From Actinacidiphila glaucinigra (GTDB lineage Bacteria; Actinomycetota; Actinomycetes; Streptomycetales; Streptomycetaceae), in the NCBI RefSeq assembly GCF_900188405.1, contig NZ_FZOF01000002.1:62001-126000 (forward strand): DNA of 64,000 bases. The letters run 5' to 3'. Positions 9,045 through 17,602 of the stretch are shown here, piece by piece. Each line of letters opens with the position of its first letter. Positions within the stretch are counted from its first letter, which is position 1. A model generated the notes under the pieces. The model had not been told where the DNA came from and did no database searches. It saw only the letters and a program-made list of their open reading frames with translations. The position numbers were made by a program, and so were the translations under genes.

Positions 9045-9262
9045 CGGCCTGACGGCGTCAGCCCGCCGCACCGGTCACGGCCGAAGGGCGGCGCGTGCAC
9101 GCTGCCGCACGGGCCCGCCGGGGCCCGCCCCCAAGGGAGCCGGCCGAACGATACGGGAACCCCCGGGCCGAAAGCCGCGGCAGGCCGTGCGCAGCCGGGG
9201 CCCGGCACAGGGGTGCCCGCTCCGTGGCCGCCGGCGACGGCCGACGGACGGCGGGCGCGCCG

Positions 9263-10093
9263 CTACGCGGTGAGCAGTCCCACGACGCGGCGGGCCGCGC
9301 TCTCGTCGCGCGCCGCGGCGAAGGGCAGCGGCCCCGCGGCCATGCGGAACGGCAGCCCGTCCGCGCCGAGCACCGTTCCGCCCGCCTCTGCGACCAGCAG
9401 GATGCCGGCGGAGTGGTCCCAGGGGTTGTCGTAGGCGTAGGTGGCCGCGTCCAGCCGCCCGAGCGCGACGTCGAGGTAGTCGCAGCCGGCGGAGCCGCTG
9501 GCCCAGGGCTTGACGCCGTGCGCCGCCCCCAGCTCGTACAGCCGCCGGTGCTGGTCGGCGGTGAGGTGCGCGGGCCGGGCGCCGGCCACCAGCAGCACCT
9601 CGTCCGCGTCCCTCGCGCCGCCGGGGGCCGCCCGCAGCGGCCGGCCGCCCGCGTGGGCGCCCTCGCCGCGCCGGGCGGTGGCGAGGATCCCCTCGACGGG
9701 CCGGTACGTCCAGGACGCGAGGAGCTCACCGCGCGCGGCGAGGGCGACCTGGGTGACGAACGCGGAGTCGCCGCGGACGAAGTTGGAGGTGCCGTCGACC
9801 GGGTCGACGATCCAGACGGGATCCTCGCCCAGCAGCGCCCCGAGCAGCGCGGGATCGGCGTGCACGGCCTCCTCGCCGATGACGGCGGAACCCGGCAGCA
9901 GACGGGTGAGCGTACGGGTGAGGCGTTCCTCGACACGGCGGTCGGCGACCGTGACGAGGTCCAGCGGGCCCTTCTTCTCGTCGACGTCGCCCTCGGCGAG
10001 GCGGCCGAAGCGGGCGAGCGCCTCCTCGTCGGCCACGGTGCGTATGGACTCCTCGACGGCTGCGAACGTCTGTGCGCTGATCACGGCGGCCAC
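9263..10093 (-). CDS. Inositol monophosphatase family protein
   Basis: This is a Mg2+-dependent, Li+-sensitive-type phosphatase fold. The metal motifs are all present: GEEAVH (residues 73-78), WIVDPVDGTSNF (94-105) and NPWDHSAGILLVAEAGG near residue 220. At 276 residues the length is normal. Possible substrates include inositol-1-phosphate, histidinol phosphate and PAP (3'-phosphoadenosine 5'-phosphate). It lies downstream of cbs on the same strand with a 347-bp gap, and is probably transcribed separately because a strong hairpin stands just upstream of its GTG start at 10093. PAP hydrolysis would fit the sulfur-metabolism neighbour cbs, but this is only a suggestion. Confidence 0.87.
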   Translation of the reverse strand: MAAVISAQTFAAVEESIRTVADEEALARFGRLAEGDVDEKKGPLDLVTVADRRVEERLTRTLTRLLPGSAVIGEEAVHADPALLGALLGEDPVWIVDPVDGTSNFVRGDSAFVTQVALAARGELLASWTYRPVEGILATARRGEGAHAGGRPLRAAPGGARDADEVLLVAGARPAHLTADQHRRLYELGAAHGVKPWASGSAGCDYLDVALGRLDAATYAYDNPWDHSAGILLVAEAGGTVLGADGLPFRMAAGPLPFAAARDESAARRVVGLLTA

Positions 10094-10100
10094 TCAACCA

Positions 10101-10136
10101 GAAGAGCGGCCCGCGCGTGGGCGCGGACCGCTCTTC
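10101..10136. terminator. Strong hairpin just upstream of the inositol-phosphatase gene
   Basis: GAAGAGCGG pairs with CCGCTCTTC, and inside it CCGCGC pairs with GCGCGG around GTGG, with one mismatch: a 15-bp stem with a 4-base loop. It ends only 8 bp before the GTG start at 10093 on the minus strand. It may terminate transcripts from the cbs side or form part of the leader of the phosphatase mRNA. Confidence 0.5.
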
Positions 10137-10440
10137 CACAGATTGCGCGGGAACCGCCGCACCCCCGGTCACCCGGGGGGCGGGACGACGGCGGTCCCCG
10201 CGAGGGACGCGGGCCGGATCAGGGCCGGGCCACGCGTCCTGGGGTCACCATGGAGGTCCGGGAGCCGCTCCGGAGGTCCTTGGCGCCACATCCGTGGTGT
10301 CGGCCGGGCGACCGGTGCGCCGTCCGCCGACATCCACCAATGTGCCGGAGCCGTGTTAAGGGCGTGCTGCGGGTACGTGACGTGGGTGTACCACTTCCGC
10401 GAACCTGCGGCGGAGCCGTCCGGGGACGTCCCGGGTGCCG
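10137..10440. other. Intergenic region downstream of cbs
   Basis: No gene is evident. The stretch next to the cbs stop contains the imperfect GC hairpin around GTCCGGGGAC/GTCCCGGGT that may terminate cbs, a short direct repeat GGAGGTCCGG (near 10252 and 10271), and CCCCCGGTCACCCGGGGG near 10163. The middle (10300-10360) is partly self-complementary, but I recognise no known structured RNA. Confidence 0.35.
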
Positions 10441-11829
10441 CTACTTGGCCTCCTCGGCGAGGAAGGCGAGCAGGTCCTGGCGGCTGACCACGCCCGTCGG
10501 CTTGCCCTCGACCAGCACGATCGCGGCGTCGGCCGAGCCCAGCACCGTCATCAGGTCGCCGACCGGCTCGCCGGAGCCCACCTGCGGCAGCGGCGCGCTC
10601 ATGTGCCGCTCCAGCGGGTCGTCGAGGGTGGCGCGCTTGGTGAACAGCGCGTCGAGCAGCTCCCGCTCCACGACGGAGCCGATGACCTCCGCGGCCATGA
10701 CGTCGGGGTGGCCGGCGCCCGGCTTGACGATCGGCATCTGCGAGACGCCGTACTCGCGCAGCACCTCGATCGCCTGGCCGACCGTCTCCTCGGGGTGCAT
10801 GTGCACCAGGTGCGGGATGCCGCCGTCCTTGCGGTCCAGCACGTCGGATACGCGGGCCTGGCCGGTGCCCTCCTCCAGGAAGCCGTAGTCGGCCATCCAC
10901 TCGTCGTTGAAGATCTTCGACAGATAGCCGCGGCCGGAGTCGGGCAGCAGGACGACCACCACGTCGTCCGGGCCGAGCCCCTCGGCCACGCGCAGCGCCG
11001 CGACGACGGCCATGCCGCAGGAGCCGCCGACGAGCAGGCCCTCCTCCTTGGCGAGGCGGCGGGTCATCTGGAAGGAGTCCTTGTCCGAGACCGGGACGAT
11101 CTCGTCCGCGACGGTGCGGTCGTAGGCGGTGGGCCAGAAGTCCTCACCGACGCCCTCGACGAGGTACGGGCGGCCCGAGCCGCCGCTGTAGACGGAGCCC
11201 TCCGGGTCGGCGCCGACGACCTTCACCCTGCCGTCCGAGGCGTCCTTCAGGTAGCGGCCGGTGCCGGAGATGGTGCCGCCGGTGCCGACGCCCGCCACGA
11301 AGTGCGTGATCTTCCCCTCGGTCTGCTCCCACAGCTCCGGGCCGGTGGAGTGGTAGTGCGAGGCCGGGTTGTTGGGGTTGCTGTACTGGTCCGGCTTCCA
11401 GGCGTTCGGGGTCTCGCGCACCAGCCGGTCGGAGACGTTGTAGTACGAGTCCGGGTGCTCGGGGTCCACGGCGGTGGGGCAGACCACGACCTCGGCGCCG
11501 TAGGCCCGCATGACGTTGATCTTGTCCGCGGAGACCTTGTCCGGGCAGACGAAGATGCAGTGGTAGCCCTTCTGCTGGGCCACGATCGCCAGGCCGACGC
11601 CCGTGTTGCCCGAGGTGGGCTCCACGATCGTGCCGCCGGGCTTGAGCTCGCCGCTCTTCTCCGCGGCCTCGATCATCCGCAGCGCGATGCGGTCCTTGAC
11701 CGAACCGCCGGGGTTGAAGTACTCGACCTTGGCCAGGACGGTCGCCTGGATTCCTGCCGTCACGCTGTTGAGCCTCACCAGCGGGGTGTTGCCGACGAGA
11801 CTGATCATCGAGTCGTGGAACTGCACCAT
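10441..11829 (-). CDS. cbs: Cystathionine beta-synthase
   Basis: This PLP enzyme condenses serine (or O-acetylserine) with homocysteine to give cystathionine, the first step of reverse transsulfuration. The catalytic fold-II domain starts VGNTPLVRLNSV and has the Schiff-base lysine K45 in NPGGSVKDR, EPTSGNTGVGLA and the phosphate loop GVGTGGTISGTG. Two C-terminal CBS domains follow from about residue 335 (VSDVLDRKDGGIPHLVHMHPEETVGQA and MIVLGSADAAIVLVEGKPTGVVSRQDL-like), which often bind adenosyl ligands. ATG 11829 gives 462 residues, the usual actinobacterial length; an upstream GTG-like extension is not supported. The C-terminal CBS pair separates it from plain cysteine synthase. Confidence 0.92.
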   Translation of the reverse strand: MVQFHDSMISLVGNTPLVRLNSVTAGIQATVLAKVEYFNPGGSVKDRIALRMIEAAEKSGELKPGGTIVEPTSGNTGVGLAIVAQQKGYHCIFVCPDKVSADKINVMRAYGAEVVVCPTAVDPEHPDSYYNVSDRLVRETPNAWKPDQYSNPNNPASHYHSTGPELWEQTEGKITHFVAGVGTGGTISGTGRYLKDASDGRVKVVGADPEGSVYSGGSGRPYLVEGVGEDFWPTAYDRTVADEIVPVSDKDSFQMTRRLAKEEGLLVGGSCGMAVVAALRVAEGLGPDDVVVVLLPDSGRGYLSKIFNDEWMADYGFLEEGTGQARVSDVLDRKDGGIPHLVHMHPEETVGQAIEVLREYGVSQMPIVKPGAGHPDVMAAEVIGSVVERELLDALFTKRATLDDPLERHMSAPLPQVGSGEPVGDLMTVLGSADAAIVLVEGKPTGVVSRQDLLAFLAEEAK

Positions 11830-11947
11830 TGTCTCCGGGTTCTCCGTGATTGTGAGGCCAGGGTAAGCGGTTTTCCCATCCGGGGCCGTCCCTGCCGGGA
11901 CCGGGCTCCGCATGCTTCACATTGGTGTTACCTACGCCCCGGAAGGT

Positions 11948-12017
11948 CCGGTTGTAGAGTCACACCGTGGCGCGATCACGACACGTCGCAGTTACGACAC
12001 CGGGCTTGTACAACCGG
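11948..12017. promoter_or_regulatory. Spaced inverted repeat in the cbs / LuxR-regulator control region
   Basis: CCGGTTGTA (11948-11956) and TACAACCGG (12009-12017) are perfect 9-bp arms 52 bp apart. The right arm abuts the GGGGGGTGAGCA ribosome-binding region of the regulator gene. The left arm overlaps a possible -10 element (TAGAGT). Two half-sites for looping or autoregulation by the LuxR-type protein are conceivable. Confidence 0.35.
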
Positions 12018-12027
12018 GGGGTGAGCA

Positions 12028-12867
12028 ATGCCTGACGAGAAGCACCCGGACACCGCCGCCGCGGGCACGGGCAACGCCGACTACGCCGCCGCCCTCAGCG
12101 GTCTGGCGGTCGTGGAGTCCGGTCTCGCCTCCGTGCGGGAACGGCTCACGGCGCTCGCCGCCGTACGCCCGTCGCGCCCGGCCGAGCCGGTGATGCCGGG
12201 CGGGATCGCCGAGGTGATCCACGGCGAGGCGGAGCAGCAGCACATGATCGAACAGCTGCAGCGCGAGGCCCGCAAGGAGGTGCTGACCTTCGTGCGGCCG
12301 CCGTACGTCTCCGCGGCGGGCAATATCGTACAGAAGGAGCGGCTCACCGCCGGGGTGGAGTATCGCTCGCTGTACGAGACGACGGCGCTGGTGTACCCCG
12401 GTGCGGCGGACATGCCGGGCTTCGTCGAGCCGGGCGAGCTGGCCCGGGCGGCGCCGAGCGTGCCGATGAAGCTGATGATCGTCGACGCCGAGCGGGCGCT
12501 GCTGCCGCTGTCCGGCGGCCGCGACCGCTCCGTGGTCTCCTCCGCCGGCCTCCTGCTGCTGCACCCCTCGGTGCTGGTGGACGCGCTGCTGGAGCTCTTC
12601 GAGGACCGCTGGCTGCGCGGCACGCCGCTGCGCATGCCCTCGCTCGGTGGCGAGGCCGAGGAGGACCCGGAGTTCCCCGGCTCCCCCGAACTGGACGAGC
12701 AGTTGCTCTCGCTGCTGATGTCCGGGCTGCCCGACAAGGCCATCGCCTCCCAGCTCGGGATATCCCTGCGCACGCTGCAGCGCAGGATCCGGTCCCTGAT
12801 GGAGTCCACCGGAACCGCCAACCGCACCCAGCTCGCCTGGTTCGTCGCCCAGCAGCGGCTGACCTGA
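12028..12867 (+). CDS. LuxR-type helix-turn-helix transcriptional regulator
   Basis: The 279-residue protein ends in a LuxR/GerE DNA-binding domain (residues ~225-279): LSLLMSGLPDKAIASQLGISLRTLQRRIRSLMESTGTANRTQLAWFVAQQ. The central part (residues ~65-200) resembles the phospholipase-D-like sensor region of TrmB/LuxR hybrids common in Streptomyces. Examples are VIHGEAEQQHMIEQLQREARKEVLTFVRPPY and MKLMIVDAERALLPLS. The ligand is unknown. ATG 12028 has a purine-rich leader (GGGGGGTGAGCA). It diverges from cbs and is followed by the SGNH hydrolase in the same direction, which may be its target or simply a neighbour. Confidence 0.87.
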   Translation: MPDEKHPDTAAAGTGNADYAAALSGLAVVESGLASVRERLTALAAVRPSRPAEPVMPGGIAEVIHGEAEQQHMIEQLQREARKEVLTFVRPPYVSAAGNIVQKERLTAGVEYRSLYETTALVYPGAADMPGFVEPGELARAAPSVPMKLMIVDAERALLPLSGGRDRSVVSSAGLLLLHPSVLVDALLELFEDRWLRGTPLRMPSLGGEAEEDPEFPGSPELDEQLLSLLMSGLPDKAIASQLGISLRTLQRRIRSLMESTGTANRTQLAWFVAQQRLT

Positions 12868-12968
12868 GTCCGGGCGGCCCAGCGGTTGCGGCGGGCATCG
12901 GACGGGGCAACAAATCGTTGTACGGGTCGGGCCACGGGGGTCCGCACACCCGGCGCGGGAGGTGGACG

Positions 12969-14009
12969 TTGTCCAGGGCAAGGGTGGCGCGGCGGATCGC
13001 GACGGCCGCCGCGTACGGAGGAGGCGGCATCGGGCTCCTGGGCGGCGCCGCGGTCGGCCTGCTGCTGACGGAGGGCGCGCTCGCCCGCAGGGCCGTGGGC
13101 GGTTCCGACGCGGTCCCGCCCCGCGCGGACGGCGTCTACGGCGCCGCCTTCGCGCTGAGCACCGACGAGCGGCCGATCGTGCTGGCCCTCGTGGGCGACT
13201 CCACGGCGGCGGGCCAGGGGGTGCACCGGGCGAGCCAGACCCCCGGCGCGCTGCTGGCGTCCGGGGTGGCGGCGGTGGCGGAACGGCCGGTGCGGCTGGT
13301 CAATGTGGCCAACCCCGGCGCACAGTCCGACGACCTGGCCCGCCAGGTCGATCTTCTGCTGGGGTCCGGCCCCGGCACCGCCCCCGGTCTGTGCGTGATC
13401 ATGATCGGGGCGAACGACGTGACCCGGCGGATGCCGCTGGCGGTCTCGGTGCGGCTGCTGTCCGACGCGGTGCGGCGGCTGCGCGAGGCGGGCTGCGAGG
13501 TGATCGTCGGGACCTGCCCCGACCTGGGCACCATCGAGCCGGTCTACCAGCCGCTGCGCTGGATCGCACGGCGGCTGAGCCGCCAGCTCGCGGCCGCGCA
13601 GACCATCGCGGTGGTCGGCCTCGGCGGCCGCACCGTGTCCCTGGGCGACATGCTCGGGCCCGAGTTCGAGTCACGCCCCCGCGAGATGTTCGGCCCGGAC
13701 AACTACCACCCGTCGGCCGAGGGGTACGCGACCGCGGCCATGGCGATGCTGCCGACCCTCTGCTCCGCCGTCGGGCTGTGGCCCGAGGAGGACGAGCGCC
13801 CCGACGCCCGGCGCGGCGAGGGCTTCCTCCCGGTGGCCCAGGCCGCCGCGGAAGCCGCGGGCGAGGCCGGCACCGAGGTGACCCCGGCCGCCGGCACGGT
13901 CTCCGGCCCCCGCGGCCGCTGGGCCCTGCTCAAGCGGCGGCGCCGTCGCCGCCTCCCCGACGCGACGGAGCCGGCCGCCACGGCGGCGGCCGAGGCCGCC
14001 CAGAACTAG
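12969..14009 (+). CDS. Membrane-anchored SGNH/GDSL hydrolase
   Basis: This esterase/lipase-type hydrolase has block I LALVGDSTAAGQG (nucleophile S78), block III MIGANDVTRR with catalytic-pocket asparagine, and block V DNYHPSAEGY with the histidine. An N-terminal hydrophobic segment (ATAAAYGGGGIGLLGGAAVGLLL, residues ~11-33) after basic residues suggests a signal anchor with the enzyme outside the membrane. I chose the rare start TTG 12969 because GGGAGGTGG lies ideally upstream; longer frames lack a ribosome binding site. The last ~60 residues are Ala/Glu-rich and end in a basic cluster (LLKRRRRRRL). The substrate is unknown. A block of non-coding repeats follows. Confidence 0.85.
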   Translation: MSRARVARRIATAAAYGGGGIGLLGGAAVGLLLTEGALARRAVGGSDAVPPRADGVYGAAFALSTDERPIVLALVGDSTAAGQGVHRASQTPGALLASGVAAVAERPVRLVNVANPGAQSDDLARQVDLLLGSGPGTAPGLCVIMIGANDVTRRMPLAVSVRLLSDAVRRLREAGCEVIVGTCPDLGTIEPVYQPLRWIARRLSRQLAAAQTIAVVGLGGRTVSLGDMLGPEFESRPREMFGPDNYHPSAEGYATAAMAMLPTLCSAVGLWPEEDERPDARRGEGFLPVAQAAAEAAGEAGTEVTPAAGTVSGPRGRWALLKRRRRRRLPDATEPAATAAAEAAQN

Positions 14010-14063
14010 GGCCTCCCGGCGGGGCGCGGGCCCGCGGACGGCGGTACGCGCCGCCGCCGTCCG

Positions 14064-14460
14064 GCGGGTCCGCTGCGCCTGCGGCGGGCCGTCCCCCACC
14101 CACCCGAACCCCGGACCACCAGCCACCGCAGGGGCACCCGCCGCGCACCGCCGCCCTCCGACGGAGGCGGCGTAGGCCCCGCACGGCAACCCGCCACCGT
14201 CCGGGGTCCGGCGAGACCTCCGCCCGGCGGTCCGCTGCGCCCGCAGCAAGGTCATCCCCCACCGCCGCCGTCCGCGGGTCCGCTGCGCCTGCGGCGGGCC
14301 GTCCCCCACCCACCCACCCGAACCCCGGACCACCAGCCACCGCAGGGGCACCCGTAGCGCACCGCCGCCCTCCGACGGAGGCGGCGTAGGCCCCGCACGG
14401 CAACCCGCCACCGTCCGGGGTCCGCTGCGCCCGCAGCAAGGTCGTCCCCCACCGCCGCCC
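14064..14460. repeat. ~210-bp imperfect direct duplication
   Basis: Two copies, starting near 14064 and 14274, share GCGGGTCCGCTGCGCCTG, a CCCCGGACCACCAGCCACC block, CCGACGGAGGCGGCGTAGG and CCGCACGGCAACCCGCCACC, over about 140 bases with few differences. The first copy carries about 24 extra bases after CCGTCCGGGG, and the second an extra CACC. The unit also holds the shorter module TCCGCTGCGCC-GCAG that recurs four times. I see no coding signal. Confidence 0.8.
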
Positions 14461-14642
14461 TCCACTGAAGGCGCCCGTGGGCTGGCGCCCGAGCGGGAGC
14501 CTGCCGCCGTCCACTGGTCGGCTGCGCCCGCGGCAGGGTCGCGGTCACGGACGCACAAGGCCGCCCTGTCAGCGCCCGCCGCACCGCGGCCACGACCCCT
14601 GGGCCCGAGCGCGGTGGCGGGCACGACGCCCCCGGCCCGCAA

Positions 14643-15110
14643 CCGCCACAGGACGGCCGCCGGAAACCGCCCCGCGGGCCGCCGGCAGCAGCCGACCCCG
14701 CGCGGCACAAGCACGACCACCGGCACGACACCCAGGCCCGCGCGCCACCCCGCGACCGCCACAGGACAGCAGCCGGAAACCGCCCCGCGGGCCGCCGGCA
14801 TCAGCCGACCCCGCACGGCATGAGCGCAACCACCGGCACGACACCCAGGCCCGCCCCGCCACCCCGCGACCGCCACAGGACGGCCGCCGGAAACCGCCCC
14901 GCGGGCCGCCGGCATCAGCCGACCCCGCACGCCACCCCGCGACCACCACGACGGCCGGCCCGGAAAACGGCCCCCGGGCGGCCGGGAACCCCGGGCCGCC
15001 GGCGTCAGCCGACCCCCCGCGGTGCGAGCACGAAGCGGACCACGCCGCAGGAGCGCCCGGAACACGGCAACCCAGGCCCGCCAGCGACCGCCACAGGACG
15101 GCCGCCGGCG
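14643..15110. repeat. ~113-bp tandem repeat array abutting a glyoxalase gene
   Basis: Units begin with CCGCCACAGG at 14643, 14756, 14870 and 15088 (spacings 113, 114 and 218, i.e. two units), with a diverged copy near 14943. Shared blocks are CGGAAACCGCCCCGCGGG, CCGGCATCAGCCGACCCC and CGGCACGACACCCAGGCCC. The last copy runs into the stop codon of the glyoxalase gene at 15111, and CCGGC(A/G)TCAGCCG in each unit copies that gene's end. The array thus seems to have grown by duplication of the gene's 3' flank. Confidence 0.8.
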
Positions 15111-15527
15111 TCAGCCGGCCTTGCGCTGGTTGAAGCGGAGCAGGTTCCCGGAGGGGTCGCGGAAGGCGCAGTCCCGGACGCCGTAGGGCTGGTCCATGGG
15201 CTCCTGCAGCACCTCGCCGCCCGCGTCGCGGATGCGCTCGAAGGTGGCGTCCACGTCACCGGTGGCGAAGATGACCCCGCGCAGCATGCCCTTGGCCAGC
15301 AGCTCGCTCATGGCCCGCTTGTCCGCGTCGGAGGCGTTGGGGTCCGCCAGGGGCGGTTCGAGGACGATCTCCACACCGGGCTGGTCGGGCGAGCCGACCG
15401 TCACCCAGCGCATGCCCTCGAACCCCACGTCGTTGCGGACCTCCAGGCCGAGGACGTCGCGGTAGAAGGGCAGCGCCTTGTCATGGTCGTCGACGGCGAT
15501 GAAGCACTGTGACAGCGTGATGTCCAT
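15111..15527 (-). CDS. VOC-family (glyoxalase/bleomycin-resistance-like) protein
   Basis: The 138-residue vicinal-oxygen-chelate protein has paired beta-alpha-beta-beta-beta modules, seen as SQCFIAVDDHDKALPFYRDVLGLEV and the second-half GVIFATGDVDATFERIRDAGGEV, ending in AFRDPSGNLLRFNQ. Metal-ligand-like residues include the glutamate of VEIVLEP; the role (lyase, dioxygenase or drug binding) is not determinable. ATG 15527 is preferred over ATG 15536, which overlaps the upstream stop. It follows the AraC-type regulator gene by about ten bases, so the two form an operon. The gene's 3' end is echoed in the tandem array just beyond it. Confidence 0.87.
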   Translation of the reverse strand: MDITLSQCFIAVDDHDKALPFYRDVLGLEVRNDVGFEGMRWVTVGSPDQPGVEIVLEPPLADPNASDADKRAMSELLAKGMLRGVIFATGDVDATFERIRDAGGEVLQEPMDQPYGVRDCAFRDPSGNLLRFNQRKAG

Positions 15528-15537
15528 GCGGACCACG

Positions 15538-15957
15538 CTAGGCCCGCGCCGCGGGCTTCGCTTCCTTGTTCCTGACCGGCCTGGTGTACCGCTTCGCGAC
15601 GCACGCGGGGATCGGCGCCCCCGGCTCGTGGTCGCGGGCGCGGTAGGCGCTCGGGGTCTCCCCGACGAGTTCGGTGAAGCGTGAGCTGAAGGAGCCGAGC
15701 GAGGTGCAGCCCACCGCGAAGCAGACCTCCGTGACCGTGAGGTCGCCGCGCCGGAGCAGGGCCTTGGCGCGTTCGATCCGGCGCGTCATGAGGTAGCTGT
15801 ACGGGGACTCGCCGTACGCGGCCCGGAAGCTGCGCGAGAAGTGGCCGGGGGACATCAGCGCCGCGCGGGCCAGCACGGTGACGTCGAGGGGATCGGCGTA
15901 GTCGCGGTCCATCGCGTCGCGGGCGCGCCGCAGCCGCACCAGGTCGTCCGGATTCAC
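15538..15957 (-). CDS. AraC-family transcriptional regulator (DNA-binding domain only)
   Basis: The 139-residue protein consists almost entirely of the two helix-turn-helices of AraC/XylS proteins. The first is DPLDVTVLARAALMSPGHFSRSFRAAYGESPYSYL, and the second is GDLTVTEVCFAVGCTSLGSFSSRFTELVGETPSAYR (roughly residues 22-105). No ligand-binding domain is present, and a basic tail follows. It is co-transcribed with the glyoxalase-like gene, as is common in Actinobacteria, where such pairs respond to reactive or toxic small molecules. ATG 15957 is the likely start. The upstream region is shared with the divergent thiolase. Confidence 0.9.
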   Translation of the reverse strand: MNPDDLVRLRRARDAMDRDYADPLDVTVLARAALMSPGHFSRSFRAAYGESPYSYLMTRRIERAKALLRRGDLTVTEVCFAVGCTSLGSFSSRFTELVGETPSAYRARDHEPGAPIPACVAKRYTRPVRNKEAKPAARA

Positions 15958-16010
15958 GGCCCCAGCATCGCACGGGGGGCGCGTTCGCCACGAGGATGCG
16001 CCATCATGGA

Positions 16011-16026
16011 CTAAGCAAGCGCTCAG
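16011..16026. promoter_or_regulatory. Imperfect palindrome upstream of thiolase, TetR-operator-like
   Basis: CTAAGCAAGCGCTCAG has five of six matching outer pairs and contains AAGCAAGCGCT, which resembles operators of TetR-family regulators of lipid catabolism (for example KstR2-type AAGCAAGCGCTTGCTT). It lies ~105 bp before the thiolase start. This is a resemblance only. Confidence 0.3.
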
Positions 16027-16130
16027 AAAGAGGTCCGCGTCACAGCCCCCAAGCCGTGACGCGTTCCGCTACGTACAGGTAACTTCCCAGAGAGTCCCAG
16101 CCGTACCCGCCGCCTCGTCGAGGAGTCGCG

Positions 16131-17351
16131 ATGCCCGAAGCCGTGATCGTCTCTGCCGCCCGTTCCCCCATCGGCCGGGCCGTCAAGGGATCCCTGAAGG
16201 ACCTGCGTCCCGACGACCTGACCGCCACGATCATCCAGACCGCCCTCGCCAAGGTGCCGCAGCTGGACCCGCGCGAGATCGACGACCTGATGCTGGGCTG
16301 CGGTCTGCCCGGCGGCGAGCAGGGCCACAACCTGGGCCGGATCGTGGCCGTGCAGATGGGCATGGACCACCTCCCGGGGTGCACGGTCACGCGCTACTGC
16401 TCCTCCTCGCTGCAGACGACCCGGATGGCGCTGCACGCCATCAAGGCGGGCGAGGGCGACGTCTTCATCTCGGCCGGCGTCGAGACCGTCTCCCGCTTCG
16501 TCAACGGCAGCTCCGACGGCATGCCCGGCACCCACAACCCGCTCTTCGCCGAGGCCGAGGCCCGCACCGCGGCCCGCGCCGCGCAGGGCGGGGGCGAATG
16601 GCACGACCCGCGCGCCGACGGGCTGGTCCCGGACGCGTACATCGCGATGGGCCAGACCGCGGAGAACCTGGCGGCCCTCAAGGGCGTCACCCGCGCCGAC
16701 CAGGACGAGTTCGGCGTCCGCTCGCAGAACCTGGCCGAGGAGGCCATCAAGAAGGGCTTCTGGGAGCGCGAGATCACCCCGGTGACGCTGCCCGACGGCA
16801 CGGTCGTCGCCAAGGACGACGGCCCGCGCGCCGGGGTCACCCTGGAGGCCGTGCAGGGCCTGAAGCCGGTCTTCCGCCCCGACGGCACCGTGACCGCCGG
16901 CAACTGCTGCCCGCTGAACGACGGCGCCGCGGCGCTGGTGATCATGAGCGACACCAAGGCGCGCGAGCTGGGTATCACCCCGCTCGCCCGGGTGGTCTCC
17001 ACCGGCGTCTCCGGCCTCTCCCCCGAGATCATGGGCCACGGCCCGGTCGAGGCGTCCCGCCAGGCCCTGAGGCGGGCCGGGCTGACCATCGACGACATCG
17101 ACCTGGTCGAGATCAACGAGGCCTTCGCGGCGCAGGTCATCCCGTCCTACCGGGACCTGGGCGTCGACATCGACAAGCTCAACGTCAACGGCGGCGCGAT
17201 CGCGGTCGGCCACCCCTTCGGCATGACGGGCGCCCGCATCACCACCACGCTCATCAACTCGCTGCAGTGGCACGACAAGCAGTTCGGCCTGGAGACCATG
17301 TGCGTCGGCGGCGGCCAGGGCATGGCCATGGTCATCGAGCGCCTGTCGTAA
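16131..17351 (+). CDS. Acetyl-CoA acetyltransferase (thiolase)
   Basis: The 406-residue type II/degradative-type thiolase interconverts acyl-CoA plus acetyl-CoA and 3-ketoacyl-CoA. The acylated cysteine is C90 in [12 protein letters not shown]. The C-terminal catalytic histidine lies in [19 protein letters not shown], and the second cysteine in [20 protein letters not shown] is also present. Length and motifs are complete. ATG 16131 is preceded by GAGGAGTCGCG. The gene is alone, followed by an ideal terminator. No hydratase or dehydrogenase partner is beside it, so its pathway (fatty acid beta-oxidation, cholesterol-type or branched acid degradation) is not fixed. Confidence 0.93.
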   Translation: MPEAVIVSAARSPIGRAVKGSLKDLRPDDLTATIIQTALAKVPQLDPREIDDLMLGCGLPGGEQGHNLGRIVAVQMGMDHLPGCTVTRYCSSSLQTTRMALHAIKAGEGDVFISAGVETVSRFVNGSSDGMPGTHNPLFAEAEARTAARAAQGGGEWHDPRADGLVPDAYIAMGQTAENLAALKGVTRADQDEFGVRSQNLAEEAIKKGFWEREITPVTLPDGTVVAKDDGPRAGVTLEAVQGLKPVFRPDGTVTAGNCCPLNDGAAALVIMSDTKARELGITPLARVVSTGVSGLSPEIMGHGPVEASRQALRRAGLTIDDIDLVEINEAFAAQVIPSYRDLGVDIDKLNVNGGAIAVGHPFGMTGARITTTLINSLQWHDKQFGLETMCVGGGQGMAMVIERLS

Positions 17352-17412
17352 CGGGTCCCCACCAGCCCCCACCGCCACTCGGACGTTCGTTCGAGGCACA
17401 AGTCGCAATCGA

Positions 17413-17448
17413 ACCGCCCCCGGGATGTGACCTAATCCCGGGGGCGGT
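17413..17448. terminator. Thiolase terminator
   Basis: A perfect 14-bp stem, ACCGCCCCCGGGAT / ATCCCGGGGGCGGT, has an 8-base loop followed by CGTTT. It lies 62 bp after the thiolase stop. Confidence 0.85.
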
Positions 17449-17602
17449 CGTTTATGCAGGTCAGGGGTGTGTCACCCATACGGGCCAAGACTTTGGACCC
17501 TCCCATTTCGTGACGTTCCGCACTGCAGAGGCCATGGATTCCGGTGCAGAGTGGTGGTGTACAGGGGGCCAGGCTCGGGAAAGCACAGTCGGGAGTACGC
17601 CA

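Noticed and set aside
13671-15065. Long open frame on the minus strand through the repeat region, with repeated CGAYAASVGG and GRLMPAARG peptides
   Set aside because: It is antisense to the SGNH hydrolase at its end, has no ribosome binding site, its repeats come from the DNA repeats, and codon usage does not fit neighbouring genes.
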